Assembly: GCF_040822065.1 (NCBI RefSeq)
Contig: NZ_CP162005.1
Span: 3,782,001-3,846,000 of the forward strand
DNA: 64,000 nucleotides
Direction: 5' to 3'
Source of the DNA: Pedobacter sp. WC2423
GTDB taxonomy: Bacteria > Bacteroidota > Bacteroidia > Sphingobacteriales > Sphingobacteriaceae
This document shows, one piece after another, positions 34,342-43,970 of the stretch. Numbering within the stretch: the stretch's first letter is position 1; each line of letters starts with the position of its first letter. Position numbers and translations under genes: made by a program. The notes below the pieces were generated by a model that had not been told where the DNA came from, searched no databases, and saw only the letters and a program-made list of their open reading frames with translations.

Positions 34342-36743
34342 TGCAAGAAGTAAAAAAGACACAAACATATCTGAGTAGTCAGGAAATTGACTATCTAAAA
34401 ATAATTAAGATATTGTTCAGCCGCTGGTATCTGATAGCGGGTCCAATTATAATCGGTTTAATCACGGCGAATCTTTATTTATGGTATACTCCAAAAACCT
34501 ATTCTACATCCGGATTACTTAAATTTGAAGAAAAAAAGCCAGAACTTGCTGACATTATAGGAACAATGAGTAATTCCGATCGGAGTGCTGTCAATTTGCA
34601 AAGTGAAAGTTTTACCATCCAAAGCCGCAGCCTGCTATTGAAGGCCATTAAAAACCTGGATTACAGGACTACCTTTTATCTTTCGGGAAGGGTACGTACC
34701 TATGACATGTATCCAAAGAAGCCACTTCAGATCAATTTATTAAAATTTGATAGCCTGAATTTTTACCAGGATCTGATCGCCTTTAAACCAGTAAATAAAA
34801 AAACATTTGAACTGAGCTGGAAAATCGGGGATAACGAAGTCCAGCAAAATTTCAAATATGGTTATCCTGTAAATATCGGCCCTGTTACTTTTACCGTCAG
34901 CTATCCGGGATCGGTTAACCCAGGTATTACCTACTTGTTTAAATTCAATATTCCTGAATCTTTTTTAGATCGGGTACATAGTGGTTTGCGGATTAATGAG
35001 GCGATTAAAAATTCAGATCTTCTCACGATACAGCAAACTGATGCTAACCCTCAGTTTGCAACGGATATCATCAATGCGATCATGAAAGAATATCTGAATT
35101 ATGACCGTAATCAGAAAACACAATCTGCTACACAGCTGATCAACTTTATTAATGAACAGTTAGCATACCTTTCCACTGAATTGAAAGGATCAGAACGATC
35201 ATTGGAAAAATACAAGCAAAATACAAAGATCATGGACGTACGTTCATCTGCAGGAACTGCTTTGAGCAAAGTCAGTGATCTGGAGTCCCAGCGTTCCTTA
35301 CTAAAAATTCAGCTCATTGTTATTGATCAGCTAAAAGAACAAATAGCTGCCGAAAAAAATGCAGTAAATCTTAATCTTAATCTGGAGGGAAATATTGACC
35401 CCTTGCTGGGAGTACTTGTAAGCAATTTCAATACTTTAATGAACGAGAAAAATGCCCTGTTAAAAGTTTATAACAATACATCGCAACCAATAGAGGAGAT
35501 TAACCGCCAGATTTCGCAGGTCAAAAAGTCTGCAATGCGAAATATAAGTGCTTCAAATCAGCGCATTCAGAAAAGTATTGGTTACTTAAATGATCAATTA
35601 GCGAAAGTAAACCAGCAAGTAGCTGTACTTCCAACGGCAGAAAAAAACTTGATTGGCTTAAACCGTAATTTCGAGATTAATGAAAAGGTGTATTCTTTTT
35701 TATCCGAAAAAAGCCTCGAGGCACAAGTTAACCGCGCTGCAATTTTGCCGGGAGCAACCATTGTTGAAAAGGCACAACTGAATACAGTGCCTATTTCCCC
35801 TAACAACCAGGAAATTTACCGCACTGCTATTGTATTGGGTTTCTTAGCCGGCTTAGGGATTATTATAGTGATCAGGATAACCAATCCTTACATTTATGAT
35901 AGAGAGATCATTGAAAGGACAACTTCGATACCAATTTTAGGTGCACTCAGAAAGTTCCCGGATCAAATAGACGAAAACAATAGTCAGCTACTTTCTTTAA
36001 GTAAACCGCGGTCTATCTTTGCAGAATCTGTCCGCATTATACGTACGAACCTTAATTTTCTCGCCTCAGGAAAGAAAAGTAAGGTCATTTGTATTACCTC
36101 GGAAAATGCAGGAGAAGGAAAATCTTTCGTGATTATTAACCTGGCAACCAGTTTCGCCCTGATCGACAAAAAGATATTACTTATTGGCGCCGACCTTCGC
36201 AGGCCGAAACTGCATAAAACCTTTGGTATGCCTAACTCGATGGGCTTAAGCAATTACCTGGTTAACAAATGTAGTATAGACGATATCATTCAAGAATCAG
36301 ACACCAAAAATCTAGATTTTATTAGTTCAGGCCCTATACCGCCAAATCCTTCAGAATTATTGCATCTTGAACGCATGACCGAACTAATTGGCCAGTTGAG
36401 AGAAAGATATGATGTGATCTTAATAGATACTGCGCCTGTAGGCCTGGTATCAGACTCAGTTCCACTGGTCCGTCTGAGCGACATCAATCTGTTTGTAATC
36501 CGCTATGGAAAATCAAAATACAGTGCAATTACATTACCTGAACGGCTGGCAAAGGAATATAATTTAAATAACCTGTTTATTGTATTAAATGCCTTTGAAA
36601 AAAACCTTTTACATGCCGGACTACATAAGAACAATGGCAGTTTTAGTTCAGATACACATTACGACTATGAAAATTCCGGTTATTATTTAGATGAAGTGGA
36701 AAAATTAAAATGGTGGAGCACCAAGCGTTGGTTTAAATCTTAA
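34341..36743 (+). CDS. Chain-length determinant / tyrosine autokinase (Wzc-like)
   Basis: Protein of 800 residues that joins a Wzz domain to a BY-kinase. The first membrane helix is at about 31-50, a long coiled-coil periplasmic region fills 250-460, and the second helix is at about 490-510. The kinase motifs are Walker A (GEGKS, Gly591-Ser595), Walker A' (GADLRRP, about 616-622) and Walker B (VILID, Asp696). The C-terminal tail HYDYENSGYY holds the tyrosine cluster expected to be autophosphorylated. It controls polymer length and export together with the Wza-like protein. Confidence 0.95.
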   Translation: MQEVKKTQTYLSSQEIDYLKIIKILFSRWYLIAGPIIIGLITANLYLWYTPKTYSTSGLLKFEEKKPELADIIGTMSNSDRSAVNLQSESFTIQSRSLLLKAIKNLDYRTTFYLSGRVRTYDMYPKKPLQINLLKFDSLNFYQDLIAFKPVNKKTFELSWKIGDNEVQQNFKYGYPVNIGPVTFTVSYPGSVNPGITYLFKFNIPESFLDRVHSGLRINEAIKNSDLLTIQQTDANPQFATDIINAIMKEYLNYDRNQKTQSATQLINFINEQLAYLSTELKGSERSLEKYKQNTKIMDVRSSAGTALSKVSDLESQRSLLKIQLIVIDQLKEQIAAEKNAVNLNLNLEGNIDPLLGVLVSNFNTLMNEKNALLKVYNNTSQPIEEINRQISQVKKSAMRNISASNQRIQKSIGYLNDQLAKVNQQVAVLPTAEKNLIGLNRNFEINEKVYSFLSEKSLEAQVNRAAILPGATIVEKAQLNTVPISPNNQEIYRTAIVLGFLAGLGIIIVIRITNPYIYDREIIERTTSIPILGALRKFPDQIDENNSQLLSLSKPRSIFAESVRIIRTNLNFLASGKKSKVICITSENAGEGKSFVIINLATSFALIDKKILLIGADLRRPKLHKTFGMPNSMGLSNYLVNKCSIDDIIQESDTKNLDFISSGPIPPNPSELLHLERMTELIGQLRERYDVILIDTAPVGLVSDSVPLVRLSDINLFVIRYGKSKYSAITLPERLAKEYNLNNLFIVLNAFEKNLLHAGLHKNNGSFSSDTHYDYENSGYYLDEVEKLKWWSTKRWFKS

Positions 36744-36752
36744 TTTAATCAG

Positions 36753-37271
36753 ATGACTAGCACCAGAAGTAAAGAAAGACAGCAATGGTATCCAGTTTAT
36801 ACCCACTCAAGGGCAGAAAAGAAAGCATACCGGGAATTACTGAACAAAGATATTGAAGCCTATCTGCCTTTGCACCGTCAGATGAAACAATGGAGTGACA
36901 GGAAAAAATGGGTAGAAGAGCCATTGATCAAATCTTATCTTTTTGTCCACATAAATCAGCATCAGCAAACTGAGGTATTGATGACCAATGGGATTGCACG
37001 TTTCCTCTATTTTTCAGGCAAAATTACATCAATGCCTGACAGACAAATAGAGGAACTCAAATTAGTACTGGCCAGTGCTTATGAATTGGAAATTACAGAA
37101 GACGAACTACAACCGGGAGAAAAAATTATTATTAAAGCGGGCTCCCTGAAAGGGATGCGTGGAGAAATTATTAAATACCATTCTCAAAAGCAGTTGCTTC
37201 TGAGATTAGGCGATATCAAATACAATATCATTGTGCATGTCCCAGCATCATTGATAGAAAGGTTACAATAA
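36753..37271 (+). CDS. UpxY-family (NusG-like) transcription antiterminator
   Basis: Protein of 172 residues. The NusG N-terminal domain is visible in QWYPVYTHSRAEKKAYRELL and VEEPLIKSYLFVHIN; a KOW-like C-terminal part follows (LQPGEKIIIKAGSLKGMRGE). In Bacteroides, UpxY proteins prevent early termination in their own polysaccharide operon. Its place near the start of a 22-kb operon fits this. The 112-base gap after it (37272-37383) has no other gene and may be the site where the antiterminated transcript continues. Confidence 0.92.
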   Translation: MTSTRSKERQQWYPVYTHSRAEKKAYRELLNKDIEAYLPLHRQMKQWSDRKKWVEEPLIKSYLFVHINQHQQTEVLMTNGIARFLYFSGKITSMPDRQIEELKLVLASAYELEITEDELQPGEKIIIKAGSLKGMRGEIIKYHSQKQLLLRLGDIKYNIIVHVPASLIERLQ

Positions 37272-37383
37272 GCACCGATTCTCAGGTGTTATTAAGGTGT
37301 TGAATTATAAATAGTTACAAAAATAAATGTGACTAAAGGAGCGAAGCTGTGCATGATTATGAGTAATAAAAGATAGCTACCCC

Positions 37384-38511
37384 ATGTCCAAAAAAATACT
37401 TTTTTTAACCCTGGAGACTTTTGGTGGAACTGGCGGAATTCAGAAAATGAACCGAACATTGTCCTATACATTGTACCAGTTAGGCAAAAAGAACCATTGG
37501 GATGTCAACATGTATGCTTCACATGATCAACAGGCAGATCTCCTGCCCCAATATCTTCCTGTAGCTAATTTTAAAGCTTTTAAAAAAAACAAGTTAAGCT
37601 ATATATGGCATAGTTTAAAAGCCGGAATGAACAGCGATTTAATCATTTTAAGCCATGTTCATCTTTCATCCATAGGTTGCCTGATCCGACTGCTGAATCC
37701 TACCTGTAAAATATGGCTTATCGCTCACGGTGTAGAAGTATGGCACCCCTTAAAATTTTGGAAAAAAGCAATCTGGGGCATAGCGGATCAAATTATATGT
37801 GTAAGCAGTTTTACCAAAAGAAAAATAGTGGAGCTGCATCCCGTTGACCCTGATCGATGTGTGGTATTAAACAATGCATTGGATCCTTTTACAAAGTTGC
37901 CTGATTTATTTGTTAAGCCTGCACATTTATTAAAAAATTACGGCCTGCTGGCACATGATAAAGTTATACTGAGCCTGTCACGCATTACCTCAACAGAGAA
38001 ATTTAAAGGATACGAGCAAACTATAAAAGCATTGGACAGGATTAAGCAAAGCTTTCCAAATGTGAAGTATATTCTTGCAGGCCCTTATGATGAAAATGAA
38101 AAAACACGAATCTTGCAATTAATAAAGGACGAGCAGCTGGAAAGCAATTTTATATTAACAGGTTACCTTGAAGAAACAGCACTGGCCGACTACTTTTTAA
38201 TGGCTGATTTATTTGTAATGCCCAGCAAAAAAGAAGGGTTCGGAATTGTTTTTATAGAAGCCATGGCATTTGGACTCCCTGTAATCTGCGGTAATGCAGA
38301 TGGTAGCATAGATGCTATACGCAATAAAGAAATGGGAACTGCTATTGATCCTGACGATAGTGCACTCTTAGAACAGACAATCCTTCAGAAATTAGTCCAT
38401 CCTTTAACCATTGATGAACGAAAAAGCATTCAGCAACAATGCCTAAAACATTTTAATGCACAGGATTACAGCAGTACCTTAGAAAAATTAATAAATGGAG
38501 CAACTGCCTGA
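37384..38511 (+). CDS. Glycosyltransferase family 4
   Basis: GT-B enzyme of 375 residues. The N-terminal part shows LTLETFGGTGGIQKMNRTL and LIAHGVEVWHPL; the C-terminal donor site shows FVMPSKKEGFGIVFIEAMAF with the family E-x7-E. It closely resembles the enzyme at 58233-59336 at the other end of the locus (shared GTGGIxKM-like start, AHGxExWxPL, and a NADGS stretch), so the two are probably paralogues. It overlaps the start region of the permease gene. Confidence 0.93.
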   Translation: MSKKILFLTLETFGGTGGIQKMNRTLSYTLYQLGKKNHWDVNMYASHDQQADLLPQYLPVANFKAFKKNKLSYIWHSLKAGMNSDLIILSHVHLSSIGCLIRLLNPTCKIWLIAHGVEVWHPLKFWKKAIWGIADQIICVSSFTKRKIVELHPVDPDRCVVLNNALDPFTKLPDLFVKPAHLLKNYGLLAHDKVILSLSRITSTEKFKGYEQTIKALDRIKQSFPNVKYILAGPYDENEKTRILQLIKDEQLESNFILTGYLEETALADYFLMADLFVMPSKKEGFGIVFIEAMAFGLPVICGNADGSIDAIRNKEMGTAIDPDDSALLEQTILQKLVHPLTIDERKSIQQQCLKHFNAQDYSSTLEKLINGATA

Positions 38512-38524
38512 AGAAAACTGGGAT

Positions 38525-39358
38525 ATGGAAATTACCCCAAAGAACAACCTGTTTGATTTAAGGTTGAAGGATGTTTGGTATTACCGCGATCTGTTATTAC
38601 TTTTTGTAAGACGCGATTTTGTATCATTTTATAAACAGACGATTCTGGGGCCACTATGGTTTTTTATACAACCTATTTTTACCACGATTATCTTCACTTT
38701 TATTTTTGGGAACCTGGCGGGTATTTCTACAGACGGGCTTCCGCAACCTTTATTTTATATGGCAGGTATCACTGCATGGAATTATTTTGCAGAATGCCTG
38801 ACTAAGACCAGTACCGTATTTAAGGACAATGCCAATATATTTGGAAAAGTATATTTTCCACGGCTAATTATGCCTTTGAGCATTGTAGTGTCTAACCTCG
38901 TACGGTTTGGCGTACAGTTACTGCTATTTATAATCATGATCGTTTATTATATGATCATTGGTAAACATTTTGGTCCCAATTGGTTTATCCTGTTATTTCC
39001 AGTAATTGTATTACTAATGGCCTGCCTGGGTTTAGGATTAGGCATGATCATCTCTGCAATGACCACTAAATACCGTGATCTGGCATTCTTAGTCACCTTT
39101 GGCGTGCAGCTATTGATGTATGCCACAACGGTGATCTATCCATTATCCACTGCAATAGAGAAATATCCAGCATATGCATGGATTATTCAATATAACCCAA
39201 TGACACCTCTTATTGAAACTTTCCGGTATGGATTTTTGGGAAGTGGTAGCTTTAGCTGGGAATCCCTGGGCTACTGTGCAGGTATAACGGCATTGATCCT
39301 CTTATTAGGAATCGTTGTTTTTAATAAAGTGGAGAAGAATTTTGTAGATACCATTTGA
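38525..39358 (+). CDS. wzm: ABC-2 type polysaccharide export permease (Wzm-like)
   Basis: I choose the ATG at 38525 (MEITPKNNLFDLRLKDVWYY, 277 residues), because the start at 38495 would overlap the previous gene by 17 bases. Six hydrophobic helices and the signature stretch SFYKQTILGPLWFFIQPIFT, plus TTVIYPLSTAIEKYP near the end, fit the O-antigen exporter family. With the ATPase in the next gene it moves lipid-linked glycan across the inner membrane. Confidence 0.93.
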   Translation: MEITPKNNLFDLRLKDVWYYRDLLLLFVRRDFVSFYKQTILGPLWFFIQPIFTTIIFTFIFGNLAGISTDGLPQPLFYMAGITAWNYFAECLTKTSTVFKDNANIFGKVYFPRLIMPLSIVVSNLVRFGVQLLLFIIMIVYYMIIGKHFGPNWFILLFPVIVLLMACLGLGLGMIISAMTTKYRDLAFLVTFGVQLLMYATTVIYPLSTAIEKYPAYAWIIQYNPMTPLIETFRYGFLGSGSFSWESLGYCAGITALILLLGIVVFNKVEKNFVDTI

Positions 39359-39367
39359 TAAATCAGG

Positions 39368-40624
39368 TTGATGAATAATATCGCTATTAAAACAGAAGAT
39401 CTTTCCAAGGCTTACCAGCTGGGGGAGATAGGCACGGGGACAATTTCGCGCGATCTGGAACGGTGGTGGGCAAAGCTACGTGGTAAAGAAGATCCCTTTC
39501 TGCGTATCGGAGAAACCAATGACAGAACTGCGAAAGGTAACAGCAATATAGTCTGGAGCTTAAAAGATATCAACTTTGACATTGAACAGGGTGATGCGGT
39601 TGGCATTATAGGTCGTAATGGCGCAGGAAAAAGCACATTGCTGAAAATATTGAGCAGGGTGACTTCTCCAACGACAGGATCAATCAAAGTAAAAGGACGT
39701 ATCGCCAGTTTGCTGGAGGTAGGCACAGGCTTTCATCCGGAGTTAACTGGCAGAGAGAACATCTTTTTAAATGGTGCAATTCTGGGTATGCGCAAAGCAG
39801 AAATTAAAAAGCATTTTGATGCTATTGTTGATTTTGCAGGTATAGAAAGGTATATAGATACCCCTGTTAAAAAATATTCATCGGGCATGTATGTTAGATT
39901 AGCCTTTGCCGTAGCCGCACATCTGGAATCAGAGATTTTAATTGTGGATGAAGTACTTGCTGTTGGAGATGCAGAATTTCAAAAAAAATGCCTTGGAAAA
40001 ATGGGTGAAATCAGCAAGGGAGAAGGCAGAACCGTTTTATTTGTGAGCCACCAGATGGAAAGTATAAAATCTTTATGCAATAAAGGATTATTGCTGCATC
40101 ATGGCGAAATGGTTTTCCATGGTGAAGTTAATGAGGCAATAATAAAATATTCCTCAAAAAACAGCAATGAAATCTCTAAAACTGTTATTTCAGATCTTCA
40201 GCTTAACGCAGATATATGTTTATGCCTGTTCCAGATAGCTAAAGCTGAAATCACCTCACATGATGATCTGACTTTTCGTATCATTATCGAAAGCCTTATG
40301 GAAAATAGTTTTCAATCTATTGCGCTATTTATTTATGATGAATACGATCAGAAAGCAGGTTTTGTAGATTTACGCAGTGAAGAGATGTTTAAAATAAGTA
40401 CCGCTGAAAAAAAATTTGAAATTAAAGGCATTTTAAAACAGCTTCCGCTCAGACCCGGGAAATATAAAATAGGATTACATATTCAATCGAACTTATTGTA
40501 TAAAGATTTTTTTAGCCTGCTGCAGTTTGAAGTCCTGCAAAAAGAATTAACCAGTAAACTGCTTCCTTATCCATTACCTATAAGAGGATATATGGAAGTA
40601 GACTATCATTTTACCGTTATTTAG
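39368..40624 (+). CDS. wzt: ABC transporter ATP-binding protein with C-terminal glycan domain (Wzt-like)
   Basis: Protein of 418 residues. The ATPase half shows Walker A GRNGAGKST (82-90), signature YSSGMYVRLAFA (170-181) and Walker B ILIVDEVLAVGD. About 150 extra residues after position 260 form a beta-rich domain like the Wzt C-terminal module that in E. coli O8/O9a recognises the end group of the glycan. A methyltransferase gene follows after 11 bases, suggesting that a methyl cap may be the export signal. A second ATG lies one codon inside. Confidence 0.93.
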   Translation: MMNNIAIKTEDLSKAYQLGEIGTGTISRDLERWWAKLRGKEDPFLRIGETNDRTAKGNSNIVWSLKDINFDIEQGDAVGIIGRNGAGKSTLLKILSRVTSPTTGSIKVKGRIASLLEVGTGFHPELTGRENIFLNGAILGMRKAEIKKHFDAIVDFAGIERYIDTPVKKYSSGMYVRLAFAVAAHLESEILIVDEVLAVGDAEFQKKCLGKMGEISKGEGRTVLFVSHQMESIKSLCNKGLLLHHGEMVFHGEVNEAIIKYSSKNSNEISKTVISDLQLNADICLCLFQIAKAEITSHDDLTFRIIIESLMENSFQSIALFIYDEYDQKAGFVDLRSEEMFKISTAEKKFEIKGILKQLPLRPGKYKIGLHIQSNLLYKDFFSLLQFEVLQKELTSKLLPYPLPIRGYMEVDYHFTVI

Positions 40625-40635
40625 CCCTACAATTA

Positions 40636-41292
40636 ATGAACTACGAGAAGCTGTATGAAAATAAGGATGAGATATATTACAACCACAGCCGTACAGAAAT
40701 ATTACCATTTATTCCTGCTGGTATAAAGACGGCTTTGGATATAGGTTGCGGGAACGGTTCATTCGGGTCTCTTTTAAAAAAAGAATATCAATGTATGGTT
40801 TGGGGAATCGAACCGGACAAAAATTCTGCACGTGAAGCAGAAAAAAAAATTGACAAGTGTGTGAATGCAATATTTTCTGGCTCCATGCCGGAATTGGCCG
40901 GTAAAAAATTTGATGCCATATTTTTTAATGATGTCCTGGAACATCTTGCAGATCCTTCTGAAGCAATTTCTGTTTGTAAAGAGCTGCTGACTACAGACGG
41001 CCGCATTATTGCTTCTATTCCCAATATCCGCTGGTACCCGGTTATTTTATCACTGCTTAGGTATAAGGATTTCAAATATCAGGAAGCCGGGGTGATGGAT
41101 AAAACACATTTGCGCTTTTTCACAAAAAAAAGTATGGTCAGGCTTTTTGAAGAAAGTAATTACAAAGTTTGTCAGGTTAAGGGAATTAATAAGGACAATA
41201 GCTTTTCATTTTTTAATGTCCTTAATTTCCTTTTACTGGGTACCCAGGAAGACATGAAATTTCCCCAATTTGTAATCGTTGCCTCCCTTTAG
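40636..41292 (+). CDS. Class I SAM-dependent methyltransferase
   Basis: Protein of 218 residues. The SAM-binding motif is ALDIGCGNGSFGSLLKK, with a second acidic strand in CMVWGIEPDKNSAREAEKKI and FDAIFFNDVLEHLADPSEAI. The neighbour is the Wzt-like ATPase, so this may methylate the growing or terminal sugar. Whether it acts as a chain terminator is inference from position. The next gene starts 1 base after its stop. Confidence 0.88.
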   Translation: MNYEKLYENKDEIYYNHSRTEILPFIPAGIKTALDIGCGNGSFGSLLKKEYQCMVWGIEPDKNSAREAEKKIDKCVNAIFSGSMPELAGKKFDAIFFNDVLEHLADPSEAISVCKELLTTDGRIIASIPNIRWYPVILSLLRYKDFKYQEAGVMDKTHLRFFTKKSMVRLFEESNYKVCQVKGINKDNSFSFFNVLNFLLLGTQEDMKFPQFVIVASL

Positions 41293-41293
41293 C

Positions 41294-42046
41294 ATGCCTG
41301 TTAAAATAGATATTATTATTTTAAGCTACGCGAAGACCGAACTGCTAAAGCAAATCACTTTACAGGGGATTGAAAGTCTTTTTCTATCAGAAGATCCTGA
41401 TCATATTCAATTTGAGGCCCTTGTTATTGAATCAAATGCAGCATTGTTTCCTTATCAATATCCGAATACCAAAACTATATATCCTGATGAAAAATTTGGC
41501 TTTAATAAATATCTGAATATTGGTATTGCACAAACGGATAATGCTTATATATGCCTGTGTAATAATGATCTGATTTATCATCAAAATTGGGCAAGTGAAA
41601 TACTGAGCGTAATGGAGGAAAACCCAAATATAAAGTCAGCGAACCCCTATTGCAGCTATTTTCATCCTCAATTAAAAATAGCTGAACCTAAAAAAATAGT
41701 AGTTGGTACAACCAGGAATCTCCTGAACGGAATCCTTACTGGATGGTGCATCTTTCTTAAACGGGAAATTTTTGACACCATTGGTTTATTAGATGAACAA
41801 TTTGAGTTTTGGTATGCAGATAAAGATTTTGGGCGTACGCTATTAAACTATAAAATAGACCATGCGCTTATTATACCCGCTAAAGTAGATCATTTAGGCA
41901 ACCAAACCCATACTGCGATAAATGAAAAAAAGCTATCTCATCTTACTCACGGCCAAAAAATAATTTTCGAAAAAAAATGGGGCAAAGAACCAGTTGCCTT
42001 ATGGCCAAAAGTAAAAAATTTAATAAAAAGACTGCTTAATGATTGA
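41294..42046 (+). CDS. Glycosyltransferase family 2
   Basis: I use the ATG at 41294 (MPVKIDIIILSYAKTELLKQ, 250 residues); an in-frame TTG at 41279 would overlap the methyltransferase gene. GT-A features: NIGIAQTDNAYICLCNNDLI, where the usual DxD is NND, and FWYADKDFGRTLL. It overlaps the following gene by 8 bases. Acceptor and donor are unknown. Confidence 0.85.
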   Translation: MPVKIDIIILSYAKTELLKQITLQGIESLFLSEDPDHIQFEALVIESNAALFPYQYPNTKTIYPDEKFGFNKYLNIGIAQTDNAYICLCNNDLIYHQNWASEILSVMEENPNIKSANPYCSYFHPQLKIAEPKKIVVGTTRNLLNGILTGWCIFLKREIFDTIGLLDEQFEFWYADKDFGRTLLNYKIDHALIIPAKVDHLGNQTHTAINEKKLSHLTHGQKIIFEKKWGKEPVALWPKVKNLIKRLLND

Positions 42047-42935
42047 TCAATGCTTTTTTACTGTAGCTACTGGAGACAAGTATTTAAGCTTTGCTTTTAC
42101 TTTAGCCAGGTCATATAAGTTTCATCATGATGATGAAATCCCTTTTTTTATTATCTCTGATACAGATTTCACACTACCGAAGGATTTAAAATGGATTAAA
42201 AAAAAAATAATAGCCGGGGATTTACTGACCTCCGGAGTGAGCTACAAATTTAATTTTGACCAGATTACACCCGCTTACAAATCAATTTTTATCGATGCAG
42301 ATTCTATTATTTATGGTAATATCTCTCACGTGTTTAACATTCCTAATTCCGCTGTACAAGTTATCGGCATGAAAGAGACCAAGGGTAGCTGGGCTGAATT
42401 GGAACTACCTGAAGTATTGGACTATTTTGCAATTCCATATATCATCCGTTATTGCGGGGCTTTTTACTATATCATTAAAAACCAGTTGACAGCTAACATT
42501 TGTGAGACAGCAAAGCAGTTATCTCTGAGCAATTATATGTTCCAGCGTCATACAAAAAGTGTAAATGATGAACCTGTTCTATCTATCAGCTTAGCAAAGT
42601 CCGGAGCTACTCCTTATGCAGATACTGGTAATATATGGGCAGATATAGTACAATTTAAAACCCACAATCAATTAAATACATTATATAATAAAGCCTTATT
42701 TAATAACTCAAAAGACTATAGATATAAATACTGGCTTCCTGAAGGAGAATATCGTCCGCTGATCATACACTTTGGCGGCAACAGTTACCATAAAAATCCA
42801 TGGATATTTGACGCCTTACGTTTAAAACTTTTTTATCACTATCACTTACCAAAAAAAGTAGCCAATCTGGCCGTAGAGGTAATTTTTAAACCTATATATT
42901 TCTTTGGAAAAGCATTAAAGCAGCTGTTGAAATGA
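42039..42935 (+). CDS. Putative glycosyltransferase, GT8-like
   Basis: Protein of 298 residues with a GT-A-like layout: FFTVATGDKYLSFAFTLARS at the start, then the metal-binding DxD in SIFIDADSIIYGN and RYCGAFYYIIKN. The closing part (PLIIHFGGNSYHKNPW) is similar to the HxxGxxKPW region of GT8 enzymes. The match is by motif only. Tight overlap with the upstream GT2 gene supports a role in the same glycan. Confidence 0.7.
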   Translation: MIDQCFFTVATGDKYLSFAFTLARSYKFHHDDEIPFFIISDTDFTLPKDLKWIKKKIIAGDLLTSGVSYKFNFDQITPAYKSIFIDADSIIYGNISHVFNIPNSAVQVIGMKETKGSWAELELPEVLDYFAIPYIIRYCGAFYYIIKNQLTANICETAKQLSLSNYMFQRHTKSVNDEPVLSISLAKSGATPYADTGNIWADIVQFKTHNQLNTLYNKALFNNSKDYRYKYWLPEGEYRPLIIHFGGNSYHKNPWIFDALRLKLFYHYHLPKKVANLAVEVIFKPIYFFGKALKQLLK

Positions 42936-42963
42936 AACCTACATCAGCTTACATCTTAAAATA

Positions 42964-43968
42964 ATGAAAACAACAATCAGGATAAAATTCCAAAATGGTA
43001 TAGACCGGTCAATCGCGGAAAATGAAATTCTGACTGATTTGTTGGATGATTTTATATTTGAGGAAACTGATAATCCTGATTTTATTCTATTTGGCCCTTA
43101 TGGAAACGATATTCCTTTACCAGGCCGTTACATTAGAATAGGCTATTTCTGTGAAAATATGACACCTGATATGGGAATATGTGAATGGGCGTTTGGTATT
43201 CCAAGAGAACAGGAAATATTACATCCGAGATATAAAAGGATCCAATGGCACGGACTTAACCCGGAAATACTGATAAAGCCGGACAATTACGATGCAGAGC
43301 AGGTATACAATAGCAAGTCTCTTTTTTGTAATTTCCTGTATTCACATCAGGTATACTACAGGGAGGAGTTCTTCAGACAGTTATCAAAATACAAAAAAGT
43401 TGATGCTCCCGGCCTGTCTATGAACAATATGGCAAGTATTGACAAACAGTATAAGGGCAACATTTGGGAACGTAAAAGACAATTTCTGCATCCGTATAAG
43501 TTTACCATAGCCTTTGAAAATTATATCTACCCCGGTTATCAAACAGAAAAGCTATATGATGCCATGCAAGCCAATAGTATCCCCATTTACTTTGGTGACC
43601 CTTTTATCGGGGATATTTTTAACACACAAAGTTTTCTTAATGCCCCGGATCACCTGAATGTAGTTTCTAATTCTACCGTCAATTGGCTTGAAAAGAATAG
43701 CCAGCCCGATTTTATAGATATGAGGCCTCAATTTTACCAAAATTTTAACCACCGTCTCAAAAGAAAGTTAAAAATAGCCGGAAGAAATGCAAAAATGTAT
43801 TTACAGTTTCAAAAGCTCAATTTCAAACCGATAATTGAAAAAATAATTGAACTTGATCAGGATAAAGAAGCTTATATGCAGCTTTTAAATCAGCAGTGGC
43901 TCCATCCTGCCCCTGTTAATACATCGGCGAAGGAACGCTGGATTGAAATATTTAAACAGCCCGTCTAA
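42964..43968 (+). CDS. Fucosyltransferase-like protein (GT10)
   Basis: Protein of 334 residues. The GT10 signature is clear in FTIAFENYIYPGYQTEKLYD then AMQANSIPIYFGDPFIGDIF, which matches the GDP-fucose binding loop of alpha-1,3-fucosyltransferases. Earlier parts (RIGYFCENMTPDMGICEWAF) also fit. It suggests a fucose or similar 6-deoxy sugar in the polymer, though no GDP-fucose synthesis genes lie in the window. Confidence 0.88.
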   Translation: MKTTIRIKFQNGIDRSIAENEILTDLLDDFIFEETDNPDFILFGPYGNDIPLPGRYIRIGYFCENMTPDMGICEWAFGIPREQEILHPRYKRIQWHGLNPEILIKPDNYDAEQVYNSKSLFCNFLYSHQVYYREEFFRQLSKYKKVDAPGLSMNNMASIDKQYKGNIWERKRQFLHPYKFTIAFENYIYPGYQTEKLYDAMQANSIPIYFGDPFIGDIFNTQSFLNAPDHLNVVSNSTVNWLEKNSQPDFIDMRPQFYQNFNHRLKRKLKIAGRNAKMYLQFQKLNFKPIIEKIIELDQDKEAYMQLLNQQWLHPAPVNTSAKERWIEIFKQPV

Positions 43969-43970
43969 TT

